Shown piece by piece: positions 53,311 to 61,321 of a stretch of 64,000 bases of DNA. Location: NCBI RefSeq assembly GCF_017357405.1, contig NZ_CP071597.1, positions 3,596,001 to 3,660,000 of the forward strand, in the 5' to 3' direction. Below the pieces are notes generated by a model. The model saw nothing but the letters and a program-made list of their open reading frames with translations, did not search any database and was not told the origin of the DNA. The stretch's first letter is position 1. The number at the start of each line of letters is the position of its first letter. The DNA is from Halomontanus rarus. Its GTDB lineage: Archaea; Halobacteriota; Halobacteria; Halobacteriales; Natrialbaceae. Both the position numbers and the translations under genes were made by a program.

Positions 53311-53901
53311 CTACACCTGTCGAGCCATCTTCGCCGCGAGTTCGACGTGCCCGTACGGTTCGTCGGTCACGCTCGGGCCGTGTCCCGTGTGGAGTTCCCG
53401 AAGGTCGGAGCTGACCCGCTCGAGAATCCGGTCGATGCTTTCGACGAGCGTCGCACGGTCCCCCTCCGGAAGGTCCGTGCGGCCGAAACTGCCGTTCTGG
53501 AAGACGAGATCGCCGGCGAACAGGACGTTCGAGTCCGAACTGTAGAAACAGAGATGATCGTCCTTGTGGCCCGGCGTGTGGAGAGCGACGTACTCGTGAT
53601 CGCCCAGAGTGACTCGTTGTTCGTCCTCGATCGCGTGGTCGACGCCGTCGACGTCGGTGTCGTACCCCCACGCGTCGACGTCGAACGCCGTTTTTACCGC
53701 CTCGAGATTGCCGACGTGATCGGGATGGGTGTGGGTCAGGATGACCGCCTCGAGTTCGAGATCCGGGCTGTCGACGTAGTCACGGAGGCCGCTCACAGCG
53801 TCGAAGTTGGCTCCCGTATCGACGAGGACCGTCTGTTCTCCGCCGACGAGAAACGCGTTGCTCGTGAACGCCTGCACCCCCTGCGCGATGTTGGAGATCA
53901 T
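53311..53901 (-). CDS. MBL-fold metallo-hydrolase, glyoxalase II-like
   Basis: 196 residues from ATG 53901. MISNIAQGVQAFTSNAFLVG, then VLVDTGA, the metal motif LTHTHPDHVGNLEAV (HxHxDH), HTPGHKDDHLCFYSSD (third His), GDLVFQNGSFGRTDLPEGD, and the last His in ELHTGHGPS. Two metals are expected. Similar proteins hydrolyse thioesters or related small molecules; the substrate is unknown. It converges on the P-loop ATPase gene and diverges from the membrane-anchored regulator. Confidence 0.9.
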   Translation of the reverse strand: MISNIAQGVQAFTSNAFLVGGEQTVLVDTGANFDAVSGLRDYVDSPDLELEAVILTHTHPDHVGNLEAVKTAFDVDAWGYDTDVDGVDHAIEDEQRVTLGDHEYVALHTPGHKDDHLCFYSSDSNVLFAGDLVFQNGSFGRTDLPEGDRATLVESIDRILERVSSDLRELHTGHGPSVTDEPYGHVELAAKMARQV

Positions 53902-54042
53902 GCCGTGGCCTACGAGGACGGACGATTTGTGCGTGTCGACACGGGACTCCCGTTCTCTCTCTCTGGGCCGTCGTGTCGATCGTCGTGTCTGTCGTCGAAC
54001 CGGGAGAGACAACGGATCCTGAAGGCATCCCATTCACAAGGT

Positions 54043-54050
54043 CTTTTAAC
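54043..54050 (+). promoter_or_regulatory. TATA box for the membrane-anchored wHTH gene
   Basis: CTTTTAAC lies 23-30 bases before the ATG at 54073, fitting a leaderless mRNA. Confidence 0.55.
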
Positions 54051-54072
54051 AGGGGCACGTACTGTACAACGA

Positions 54073-55446
54073 ATGCATCGGTCGGTCGTCGTCGGATTCG
54101 TTGTTCTCGTCCTCGCAACGACGGTCTGTCCGAGCGGCGTCGTCGTCGCTACACCGGGCGCCGAGGAGTCGACTGCATCGCACGTGTCGCCTGTACCTGT
54201 TACGGCCGGCTCGAACACACCACTCACGACCGTCGGCTCCGCCGGTATCGATCCCAGCTTAGCCACCAACTCGAACCCCAATCTCGTCGTCGAACGGCCA
54301 GCGCAACCGCTCGTCGACGGCACGGCGTTTAACTTTGACGCGCAATCGTCACAGGATTTCGATAGCACGCGGTTCGAAATTACCGTCTCCGAGGACGGCA
54401 CGGCGACGTGGACGTTCCGACACGAACGCCACCTCGAGGGCCAGGAAGAACGGGAGAACTTCCAGGCGTTCGCCGAGGAGTTCGAGGCGGAAGAGACTGA
54501 CCTCTACGTTCGCTACACGCAGATGGCCCAGGCGATGATCGACACCGGCTCCGACCACACCGGCCGCGAGATGGCCGCCGAGGACTTCAACCGGTCGACT
54601 GACATCGAGTACCGACCGAACGCTCGCGGCGTCGTCGAGATTTCGTTCACGTGGACGAACTTCGCACCCGTCGAGGACGACGGTACCGTCGTCGTCGGTG
54701 ACGTCTTCGACGGCGGACTCATCATCATGCAGAGTCAAACGCTCGTGATCTCGCCCGACGGCGACCTCGTCTTCGCGAGCGTCCACCCGGAGGGAGAGTA
54801 CTCCGGCCCCTCTCCCGAAGAGAGTTCGTCCGTGAGCTGGTCCGGTGAACGCGAGTTCCTCGACGGCCAGCCCCGCGTCGTCCTCGAGCCGGAAGCGATC
54901 GCCAACGAGACGCAGACGCCGTCGGACGACGACAACGACGACGCGAACTGGGTGCTCGTCGGCGGATTGCTCGTCTTCGGACTCGGTGCGGTCGCCGCCA
55001 TCGCCTGGTATCGATTCGGCGGTGGTGCCGGGGGGATCAATACTGGATCCGGATCCGGAACCGGATCCGGGTCATCCTCGGAGGGACCGGATCCGGCGAG
55101 ACCAACCGGCGGTGCTGCTGCCGGCACCGCGGCGTCGGGAGCACAATCGAACACCCCGGCAGCGGGTAGTTCCGACGCCGACTCGGAGTCCGGCCCGGCA
55201 CCGATCTCGGACGAGGAGCTGATGACCGACGAAGACCGCGTCGTCGCGCTCATCCGTCGGAACGGCGGGCGAATGAAACAGGTCAACATCGTCGAGGAGA
55301 CCGGCTGGTCGAAATCCAAGGTCAGTATGCTCCTTTCGGACATGGAAGAGGAGGGCACGATCAGCAAGCTTCGTGTCGGCCGCGAAAACATCGTCAGCCT
55401 CGAGGGTTTCGAACCCGAAGCCACCAAATCACCGTTCGAAGAGTGA
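54073..55446 (+). CDS. membrane-anchored winged-helix regulator (DUF7345/DUF7343-like)
   Basis: 457 residues from ATG 54073. Signal peptide (VVVGFVVLVLATTVCPSGVV) precedes an extracellular strand-rich domain (STRFEITVSEDGTATWTFRH, EFEAEETDLYVRYTQMAQAM). One membrane helix (WVLVGGLLVFGLGAVAAIAW, about residue 300) and a Gly/Ser linker of tandem repeats (55045-55075) follow. The C-terminal wHTH is DEDRVVALIRRNGGRMKQVN IVEETGWSKSKVSMLLSDME. The layout suggests sensing outside and DNA binding inside in one chain. DUF numbers are from recall. Ligand and targets unknown. Confidence 0.82.
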   Translation: MHRSVVVGFVVLVLATTVCPSGVVVATPGAEESTASHVSPVPVTAGSNTPLTTVGSAGIDPSLATNSNPNLVVERPAQPLVDGTAFNFDAQSSQDFDSTRFEITVSEDGTATWTFRHERHLEGQEERENFQAFAEEFEAEETDLYVRYTQMAQAMIDTGSDHTGREMAAEDFNRSTDIEYRPNARGVVEISFTWTNFAPVEDDGTVVVGDVFDGGLIIMQSQTLVISPDGDLVFASVHPEGEYSGPSPEESSSVSWSGEREFLDGQPRVVLEPEAIANETQTPSDDDNDDANWVLVGGLLVFGLGAVAAIAWYRFGGGAGGINTGSGSGTGSGSSSEGPDPARPTGGAAAGTAASGAQSNTPAAGSSDADSESGPAPISDEELMTDEDRVVALIRRNGGRMKQVNIVEETGWSKSKVSMLLSDMEEEGTISKLRVGRENIVSLEGFEPEATKSPFEE

Positions 55447-55567
55447 CGGGTCTCGAGACGGTGTCGGCCGTCTCCACCGACCGTATCCGTGACAGACTGG
55501 AGCATTGTCACTGCGAAACGGAATCCTTAAACATCGTACGACGCAATGAGTGGATGTAGTCACCGAC

Positions 55568-55642
55568 GCTCCGTTGGTGTAGTCCGGCCAATCATCTTGC
55601 CCTCTCACGGCAAGGACCAGGGTTCGAATCCCTGACGGAGCA
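55568..55642 (+). tRNA. tRNA-Glu(CTC)
   Basis: Acceptor GCTCCGT (55568-55574) pairs with ACGGAGC (55635-55641); discriminator A 55642. Anticodon CTC is 55604-55606 in stem TTGCC/GGCAA; T arm CAGGG-TTCGAAT-CCCTG. 75 bases, no intron. It marks the left edge of a lower-GC stretch with unrelated small genes. Confidence 0.96.
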
Positions 55643-55771
55643 TTCTACCGATTTAAACCTTCTATCAGCGGTTCTCGATGTTAGCTCTCCATCATATTTC
55701 CTTCTGGGGTAGTCCCGCGTTCGGCTATTCTTGTCAGAAAGTATTTGGTATTCCTGCTAAATGACCCTTGC

Positions 55772-56227
55772 ATGGTCCTCACACGGCGTTCTCTTCTCAT
55801 TGCTATCGGCGGAGCCACAGTGGCTCTTTCTGGGTGTCTCGACGAAGACTCGACCGTCGAGGAGGGAACTCCCAGTGACGAGGCGACTGAGATCGTCGAC
55901 ATCGACTACGAGACCGGGGTCGAGACAGAGCTACAGTACGATGACGAACCACTGGTGGAGTATGATGAGAGTAGGGAGATTCGCGTGACAGGAACGTACA
56001 TCATCGGGAACACCTGCTACGACGAGACGTTCCCAACACCAACGTATGATGAAGATGCAGATACGCTACGCGTGGAGGCGTCCCGGCGGCACGATGGCAC
56101 TTCCACGTGCGATGACATCGCTCAGGTGGTCTCCTACCGCATCGTCGTGACAGTCACTGGCCCGCTACCGGGTACTCTTGAAGTGACGGAGGACCAAGGA
56201 GGGGTAACTGTGGTTGACCTCGACTAG
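55772..56227 (+). CDS. Tat-type lipoprotein, unknown function
   Basis: 151 residues from ATG 55772. Signal MVLTRRSLLIAIGGATVALS GC: twin Arg and lipobox with Cys at residue 22, followed by acidic DEDSTVEEGTPSDEATEI. The rest is strand-rich with two Cys (YIIGNTCYDETFP, DGTSTCDD) that may form a disulfide outside the cell. The pattern recalls small haloarchaeal lipoproteins with a YVIGNTCYE-like motif, function unknown. Codons are more AT-rich than most of the window. The frame is open from 55745, but the lipobox fits ATG 55772. Confidence 0.78.
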   Translation: MVLTRRSLLIAIGGATVALSGCLDEDSTVEEGTPSDEATEIVDIDYETGVETELQYDDEPLVEYDESREIRVTGTYIIGNTCYDETFPTPTYDEDADTLRVEASRRHDGTSTCDDIAQVVSYRIVVTVTGPLPGTLEVTEDQGGVTVVDLD

Positions 56228-56431
56228 CGAGTCTGTCGCAGCATCACGCAACACCCGATTTCCTGAACACGAGCCCCGAAAATCAATAGTCAAATGTTGT
56301 GGTAGTTCACGATGTACTGACAGCATACTAACTGTACGTCTCTGAGTGCAAAGGTCCTGGTTCTCCACAGAGTCTGTTGTGACTGCTGTACTCACCCAGC
56401 CCTTATCCCTGAGCCCCGCCTTGCGTACTTA

Positions 56432-56833
56432 ATGGATGGGCCAAAAGACATTAGAGATGTACTCTTAGTCGAGGACAATCCTGGCGATGTCCGCCTCACA
56501 AAAGAACTGTTCAAAGAGGCAGGCATTCGCGCCACCATCCATGCCGTGAACGACGGCGTCGAGGCACTGGATTTCGTTCACCAGCGAGATGGGCACGAAG
56601 ACGCGCCTCGTCCCGACTTGGTCCTCATGGATTGGCATCTCCCTAAAATGACCGGGGGTGAGATTTTGACCGAGGCGCGGGAGGCTGCCGACCTTCCGGA
56701 TATTCCGATGGTCGTGCTGACTGGCTCGGGAGCAAATGCCGACAGACTCAAAGAGGAGGTACAGACGGCAGATGCAGTTCTCACTAAACCCATTGACCCG
56801 GACGAGTTTCCCGATACCCTAGAGTCTCTTTAG
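56432..56833 (+). CDS. single-domain response regulator (Rcp1/CheY-like)
   Basis: 133 residues. VLLVEDNPGDVRLTKELFKE A (acidic pocket), LVLMDWHLPKMTGGEIL (phospho-accepting Asp), IPMVVLTGSGANADRL, and AVLTKPIDPDEFPDTLESL (Lys-Pro). The DNPGDVRL and DWHLPKM words are typical of Rcp1-like receivers partnered with PAS or phytochrome-type kinases. No output domain and no kinase nearby. Codon use is AT-richer than typical genes here, consistent with the islet after tRNA-Glu. Confidence 0.9.
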   Translation: MDGPKDIRDVLLVEDNPGDVRLTKELFKEAGIRATIHAVNDGVEALDFVHQRDGHEDAPRPDLVLMDWHLPKMTGGEILTEAREAADLPDIPMVVLTGSGANADRLKEEVQTADAVLTKPIDPDEFPDTLESL

Positions 56834-57024
56834 CTGGCAGCACAACTCGCTTGCGTCCCCCGAACTCGGCCAGCGAGGTCTCCACTAACCACGGACACCT
56901 CGTGATTGAGGTCGCGCGTGTCTCTCACGGAGTCGTAAACGCTGATCTCTCGACGCCCAGCTGCGCTTAGTCGAATGGACACTGAAGCTCGACATCAACG
57001 AGGGCTGAAGGATCGACATCTGTA

Positions 57025-57032
57025 TCTTTAAG
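57025..57032 (+). promoter_or_regulatory. TATA box for the GH105 gene
   Basis: TCTTTAAGG is centred about 28 bases before the ATG at 57057, consistent with a leaderless transcript. Confidence 0.5.
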
Positions 57033-57056
57033 GCGGGGTCGGTCACATACCCGAGT

Positions 57057-58106
57057 ATGCCCACAGACCGACCGCTGGAGGAATTACTCCCGAACGTCGC
57101 TTCGTACACGCTCGAGCTCGATTTCGAGGACTTCATCCAGGGCGAACGACCGATGGTTCTCCGCGGCCTGCTGGCGACCGAGGACGAAGAGCACACCGAG
57201 ATCGCCGAGCAGTACATCGATTGGGCCGTCCGCTCGCAATCGAGCGACGGCCTGATGGCCTACGGATCGATCGACGTCGTCCCGGAGTGGGACGAGCACC
57301 GGATCTTCCGTCCGATTCCGGACGCCGGGGCGGTGGCCGTTCTCGCCCTCGAGGTCTACGAGAACGGCGGGCCCGACTCCTACCTCGAGGCCTGCCGGCG
57401 ACAGTTCGAGTACCTCCACGAGGACGCCCCGCGGAGCGAAGACGGCGGGATAACCCACCACATGGACGACATCGAACTGTGGATCGACGCGGTCTACATG
57501 ATGTGCCCGTTCATGGCCCGCTACGGCCAGCTCGCGGACAGGCCGGAGGCGATCGACGAGGCCGTCGACCAGATCCTGGTCCACGACAAGCACCTCCGCG
57601 ATCCGCACACCGACCTCTACCGGCACATCTGGCGCGAGACGCCGAACAGCTACCCCGACGGCTCGCTCTGGCTGCGCGGGAACGGCTGGCTCGTCACGGG
57701 GATCCTCGACACGCTGGACTACGTTCCCGAGGACCACCCCGAGCGCGACCGCCTCGAGGAAATCGTCCGAGATCACCTCCTGAGCATGGCCGACTACCAG
57801 GACGCCAGCGGCTTCTGGCACCACCTCATCGACGACCCGACGATGTACCTCGAGACGTCGGGCACTCTGCAGTACGCCTACGCCTTCACCGAGGCCGTCG
57901 ACCGCGGGCTGCTCGACGAGGAGTACCGCGAGGTCGTCGAGGACGCGATCGGCGCGGCCAAGACGGTCGTGACCACCGACGGCGCGGTCCAGCGCAACGC
58001 GGCGATGCCCGGCGGCCCCGAGGCCCCGCAAGCGATCAACCTCTACGGTCAGGGCTGGTTCCTGATCACCGGAACGCGGGTTCTCGAGTCCGATCTCGAC
58101 GTCTGA
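57057..58106 (+). CDS. GH105-like glycoside hydrolase (unsaturated rhamnogalacturonyl hydrolase type)
   Basis: 349 residues, (alpha/alpha)6 barrel. DGLMAYGSIDVVPEWDEHRI, HHMDDIELWIDAVYMMCPFM AR (catalytic Asp region seen in YteR/YesR), RHIWRETPNSYPDGSLWLRG NGWLVTGI (RGNGW), YQDASGFWHHLIDDPTMYLE TSGTLQYAYAF and INLYGQGWFLITGTRVL. The family hydrates unsaturated uronyl residues left by pectin lyases. No lyase, transporter or sugar regulator is next to it, so the real substrate is uncertain. GC and codon use match the host. Confidence 0.88.
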   Translation: MPTDRPLEELLPNVASYTLELDFEDFIQGERPMVLRGLLATEDEEHTEIAEQYIDWAVRSQSSDGLMAYGSIDVVPEWDEHRIFRPIPDAGAVAVLALEVYENGGPDSYLEACRRQFEYLHEDAPRSEDGGITHHMDDIELWIDAVYMMCPFMARYGQLADRPEAIDEAVDQILVHDKHLRDPHTDLYRHIWRETPNSYPDGSLWLRGNGWLVTGILDTLDYVPEDHPERDRLEEIVRDHLLSMADYQDASGFWHHLIDDPTMYLETSGTLQYAYAFTEAVDRGLLDEEYREVVEDAIGAAKTVVTTDGAVQRNAAMPGGPEAPQAINLYGQGWFLITGTRVLESDLDV

Positions 58107-58256
58107 GACGCTGAAACGCAGAACCGCCCGCGATCGGTTCCGATTCGTACCAGTTTCCGTCACGTCCGTCACAGAGCACCAGCAGCGCCCGTCGGACTAT
58201 CACTTCAGAAATCAGTACAACGAGTCGACGAACGAAGCGACCGGAACGGTAGTTCG

Positions 58257-59057
58257 TTACAGGTGACTACGCAGCGCCTCGTTCATCGCGTCGACCGGCG
58301 CCTCCTCTCCCGTCCAGATCTCGAAGGCGTCGACGCCCTGGAAGAGCAGCATCCAGGCGCCGTCGATCGTCTGGGCGCCGGCAGCTTTCGCGTCGCCGAG
58401 GAACGTGGTCTCGAGCGGCGTGTACACCGCGTCGAAGGCCACGAGATCGGAGTGCCAGGCGTCGGCCGGCGCGACCGAGTCGTCGGACTCAAGGCCGACG
58501 CTGGTGGCGTTGGCGACGACGTCCACCTCAGCCATCAGCTCGGGCAGTTCGTCGAGTCCGTGGCCGGTCGCGCCGGGCACCTCGTCGGCGAGGTCGTGGG
58601 CCTTCGACTCCGTCCGGTTCGCAATCGCCACGTCGGCGCCCGCTTCCTCGAAGCCGAACGCGAGGGCCCGCGCGGCGCCGCCGGCGCCGACCACGACGGC
58701 GTCGGCTCCGTCGAGAGCCACGTCGTGGTGCTCGAACGCCCGGAGCGTCCCAGTCATGTCGGTGTTGTAGCCCACCGGGCCGCTCTCGGTGAAGTCGATG
58801 GTGTTGACCGCTCCGACGCGTCGGACGGACTCCTCGGGCTCGACGAACTCGAAGGCGTCGTGCTTGAACGGCAGGGTGACGGTCAGGCCGTCGACTCCGA
58901 GCGCCTCCGCGCCGTGGAACGCCTCTTCGATCCGATCGACGTCGGCTTCGAAGGTGACGTACTTGGCGTCAATGCCGCGTTCGCGAAAGGCGGCTTCGTG
59001 CATCGGCGGTGACAACGAGTGCTCGACTGGGTTCCCGATGATACCGTAAACGTCCAT
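58257..59057 (-). CDS. aroE: shikimate dehydrogenase
   Basis: 266 residues. NADPH-dependent reduction of 3-dehydroshikimate in the chorismate pathway. Motifs: GNPVEHSLSPPMHEAAF, catalytic Lys in TVTLPFKHDAFEF, Asp in GYNTDMTGTLRAF, dinucleotide loop VVVGAGGAARALAFG followed by NRTESKA (NADP-binding NRT), and the C-terminal MLLFQGVDAFEIWTG. Divergent from the RNA ligase gene. Products feed the Trp genes at the left of the window and PheA on the right. Confidence 0.96.
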   Translation of the reverse strand: MDVYGIIGNPVEHSLSPPMHEAAFRERGIDAKYVTFEADVDRIEEAFHGAEALGVDGLTVTLPFKHDAFEFVEPEESVRRVGAVNTIDFTESGPVGYNTDMTGTLRAFEHHDVALDGADAVVVGAGGAARALAFGFEEAGADVAIANRTESKAHDLADEVPGATGHGLDELPELMAEVDVVANATSVGLESDDSVAPADAWHSDLVAFDAVYTPLETTFLGDAKAAGAQTIDGAWMLLFQGVDAFEIWTGEEAPVDAMNEALRSHL

Positions 59058-59287
59058 ACCTATGCTCGCTCAGGCAGGAAAAATAACGGTCACGGTTCGG
59101 TGCTCTTGGTACGCGAGGCGACGGTCCTCGGTCCGCGGCCGTCGAGTGTCCCGAAAAGACGCTCGATCGACACACTGATTCTGTGTGCCGACGCAGGTAC
59201 TCGGGAACGCACTCGCCCCATCGCTCGAGGGTCGGCGACCGCAGCCACGACGATCGCGAGCGACTCGAGACCGAGATCGAACCGAAC

Positions 59288-60127
59288 ATGAATAAATACC
59301 CATCGATACCGCGACTCGAGAGCGATCCGGTGGACCGCTTCGGTCGGAGCCACCTCTGGATTCAGGAGAAAGTCGACGGTGCGAACCTCCGGTTTCGGGT
59401 GCAGCGTTCGGGTGTGATCCGCTTCGGCGATCGGAATCGAGTGTACGACTCCGAGGAGATACCGACGCCGTACCGACACGCCGTTCGCCACGTCCGGGAG
59501 TGCCTCGACCGCGACGCACTGCGATCGGCCCTCGAGGACGTCGAGGCGGTGGTGTTCTTCGGCGAAGCGATGCACGAGCACGCCATCGACTACGACTGGG
59601 AACGGACGCCCTCGTTTCTGGGATTCGACATCTGGAACGGAACGACCGAACGGTTCCTCCCGCCGGACTCCGTCGAGAAGGTCTACCGCCAACTCGGACT
59701 GACGCCGGTCAACGCGATCCGCAAGGAGGTTCGCGCCGTCGACTTCGATCCGGACGCCTCCGAGATTCCACGCTCGAACTGGTACGACGGGCCTGCGGAG
59801 GGCGTGATCGTCCGAGACAAGACCGGCGTCCGGTCGAAGCTGTTGCACCCGGACTTTCGGGAGGTCGACGAGACGGTGCCGGTCGACGCGCCGGCCCCGG
59901 AACTCGCGCGACGGTACGCGACGAATCGGCGGTTCGAGAAACTCGCCGCCACACTCGAGGATCGGGAGCGGGCCGTGACCGTCGATCGGCTCTCCGAACG
60001 GGCGTTCGAGGATATCGTTCGCGAGGAACACAAGCAGCTCTTTCACGGTGACCGGTCCGTCGACGCGCAGGCGCTTCGGTCGGAAGTCGCGTCGTTGGCG
60101 AGTCGGTTCGTCGCGGAACGGCGGTGA
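59288..60127 (+). CDS. RNA ligase, covalent nucleotidyltransferase family (Rnl2/DRB0094-like)
   Basis: 279 residues from ATG 59288. Ligase motif I is HLWIQEKVDGANLRFRV (KVDG, AMP-accepting Lys). Motif III is VVFFGEAMHEHAIDY, IIIa SFLGFDIWNG, motif IV GPAEGVIVRDKTG, and motif V RSKLLHPDFREV. A C-terminal helical region follows. The order and spacing are those of ATP-dependent RNA ligases and distinct from DNA ligase or RtcB. It should seal 5'-phosphate/3'-OH RNA ends. No repair partner (kinase-phosphatase, nuclease) is adjacent. Cellular role unknown. Confidence 0.86.
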   Translation: MNKYPSIPRLESDPVDRFGRSHLWIQEKVDGANLRFRVQRSGVIRFGDRNRVYDSEEIPTPYRHAVRHVRECLDRDALRSALEDVEAVVFFGEAMHEHAIDYDWERTPSFLGFDIWNGTTERFLPPDSVEKVYRQLGLTPVNAIRKEVRAVDFDPDASEIPRSNWYDGPAEGVIVRDKTGVRSKLLHPDFREVDETVPVDAPAPELARRYATNRRFEKLAATLEDRERAVTVDRLSERAFEDIVREEHKQLFHGDRSVDAQALRSEVASLASRFVAERR

Positions 60128-60242
60128 CGGTCTCTACTCCACCCTCCGATCAGTCCGACCCTTTTGTCCATGCTCGAGAATCCAGTACCCCTGTCGCGGG
60201 GCGTTCGCTCTCGGAACCGACCGTGCTGGCCCACGCCAACGA

Positions 60243-60344
60243 ATGGTTGTTCCCGACGGCGACGAGCCACACACCTACGCCGTGGCCGATACCCAGTTCG
60301 CCACGGAGCGGTGGCTCGAGCACGAACCGATCGAGTCGTCGTGA
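60243..60344 (+). CDS. 33-residue possible micro-protein or gene remnant
   Basis: ATG 60243 gives MVVPDGDEPHTYAVADTQFA then TERWLEHEPIESS. Its codons and composition look like haloarchaeal coding sequence, and it fills the gap between the RNA ligase and pheA. There is no Shine-Dalgarno or TATA signal at the right distance, so it may equally be the surviving end of a lost gene, or chance. Confidence 0.25.
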   Translation: MVVPDGDEPHTYAVADTQFATERWLEHEPIESS

Positions 60345-60352
60345 CTCCGTGG

Positions 60353-60360
60353 ACATATTT
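60353..60360 (+). promoter_or_regulatory. TATA box for pheA
   Basis: ACATATTT lies 33-40 bases before the pheA ATG (60393), allowing a transcript with a leader of about 10 bases. Confidence 0.5.
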
Positions 60361-60392
60361 ACGCCCGCCGCCTCGAGTGAGGTAGAGAGAAC

Positions 60393-61187
60393 ATGCAGGT
60401 CGCACTACTCGGTCCCGAAGGGACGTATACACAGCAAGCGGCGGATCGATACTTCTCCGCCTTCGACGCCGACTACACGCCGGTCTTCTACTCGACGATC
60501 ACGGAAATCTTCGACTCGGACGTCGAAACCGCGATCATCGCCTTCGAAAACTCCCTGGGCGGCGGCGTCGAAGGAATGATCGACCTGCTTCGGGAACGAG
60601 ACGCGACGATCACCGGAGAACAGGTCCTCGAGATCGAGCACTGTCTGCTCTCTCGGGAGCGCGATCTCGAGGCGATCGAACGGGTTCGCTCTCACCCGCA
60701 AGCGCTGACGCAGTGTAGTTCGCTCGTTCGTGAACACGGCTGGGAGACCGTCGAAGCGGCCTCGACCGCGAGAGCGGCCAGCGAGGTCGGGGCGAACGAG
60801 GCCGCGCTCGCGTCGGCACTCGCCGGTGAGGTTCACGGCCTGAACGTCCTCGAGGAAGGCGTGCAGGATACGAATTCGAACGCCACTAGATTCCTCATCT
60901 TGAACGGGCCGACCGACGGAGTAAACGACAAGACCTCGCTCATTCTCGATCCGAGCGAAGATCGATCTGGGCTGCTCCACAGCATTCTCGGCTGTTTCAG
61001 CGGCCACGGAATCAACCTCTCGTACGTCCAGTCGCGGCCGACGAAACGCGAACTCGGCGATTACTACTTCTATCTCGAGGCCGAGACCGACCGGAAGAGC
61101 GAGGCGTTCGGAAAGGCCCGTCAGTGTCTGGAGACGTACGCGACGGTGGACGTTCTGGGGTCGTATCCGAGTGCAGGCCGTCCGTAG
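60393..61187 (+). CDS. pheA: prephenate dehydratase with ACT regulatory domain
   Basis: 264 residues. Converts prephenate to phenylpyruvate for phenylalanine. Catalytic part: ALLGPEGTYTQQAADRYF, IIAFENSLGGGVEGMIDLL, and TNSNATRFLIL, i.e. the TRF motif. ACT domain: LLHSILGCFSGHGINLSYVQ SRPTKRE with the ESRP-like QSRP motif that binds Phe. Monofunctional (no chorismate mutase domain). Convergent with the carboxylase operon. Confidence 0.96.
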   Translation: MQVALLGPEGTYTQQAADRYFSAFDADYTPVFYSTITEIFDSDVETAIIAFENSLGGGVEGMIDLLRERDATITGEQVLEIEHCLLSRERDLEAIERVRSHPQALTQCSSLVREHGWETVEAASTARAASEVGANEAALASALAGEVHGLNVLEEGVQDTNSNATRFLILNGPTDGVNDKTSLILDPSEDRSGLLHSILGCFSGHGINLSYVQSRPTKRELGDYYFYLEAETDRKSEAFGKARQCLETYATVDVLGSYPSAGRP

Positions 61188-61276
61188 CCGCTGGCTAGAG
61201 CGACGCTCGAGTTCCGGTGCGTCGCGCCCGGACTGAGCGTGTGTCGGATCACTCGGCGTGATTCCTGTTTCGAACC

Positions 61277-61309
61277 GACGGAGAATCGACAGAGAATCGA
61301 CGGAGAATC
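61277..61309. repeat. three tandem 11-base GAC(G/A)GAGAATC units
   Basis: Three near-identical units followed by GATTTT, between the convergent pheA and pccA genes. The T-run after the repeat could help terminate pheA. Otherwise a simple tandem duplication. Confidence 0.6.
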
Positions 61310-61321
61310 GATTTTAGTAAG

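Noticed and set aside
55568..57056. Integrated element with att sites at tRNA-Glu
   Set aside because: No integrase gene and no second copy of the tRNA 3' end could be found by eye; only a compositional islet is reported.
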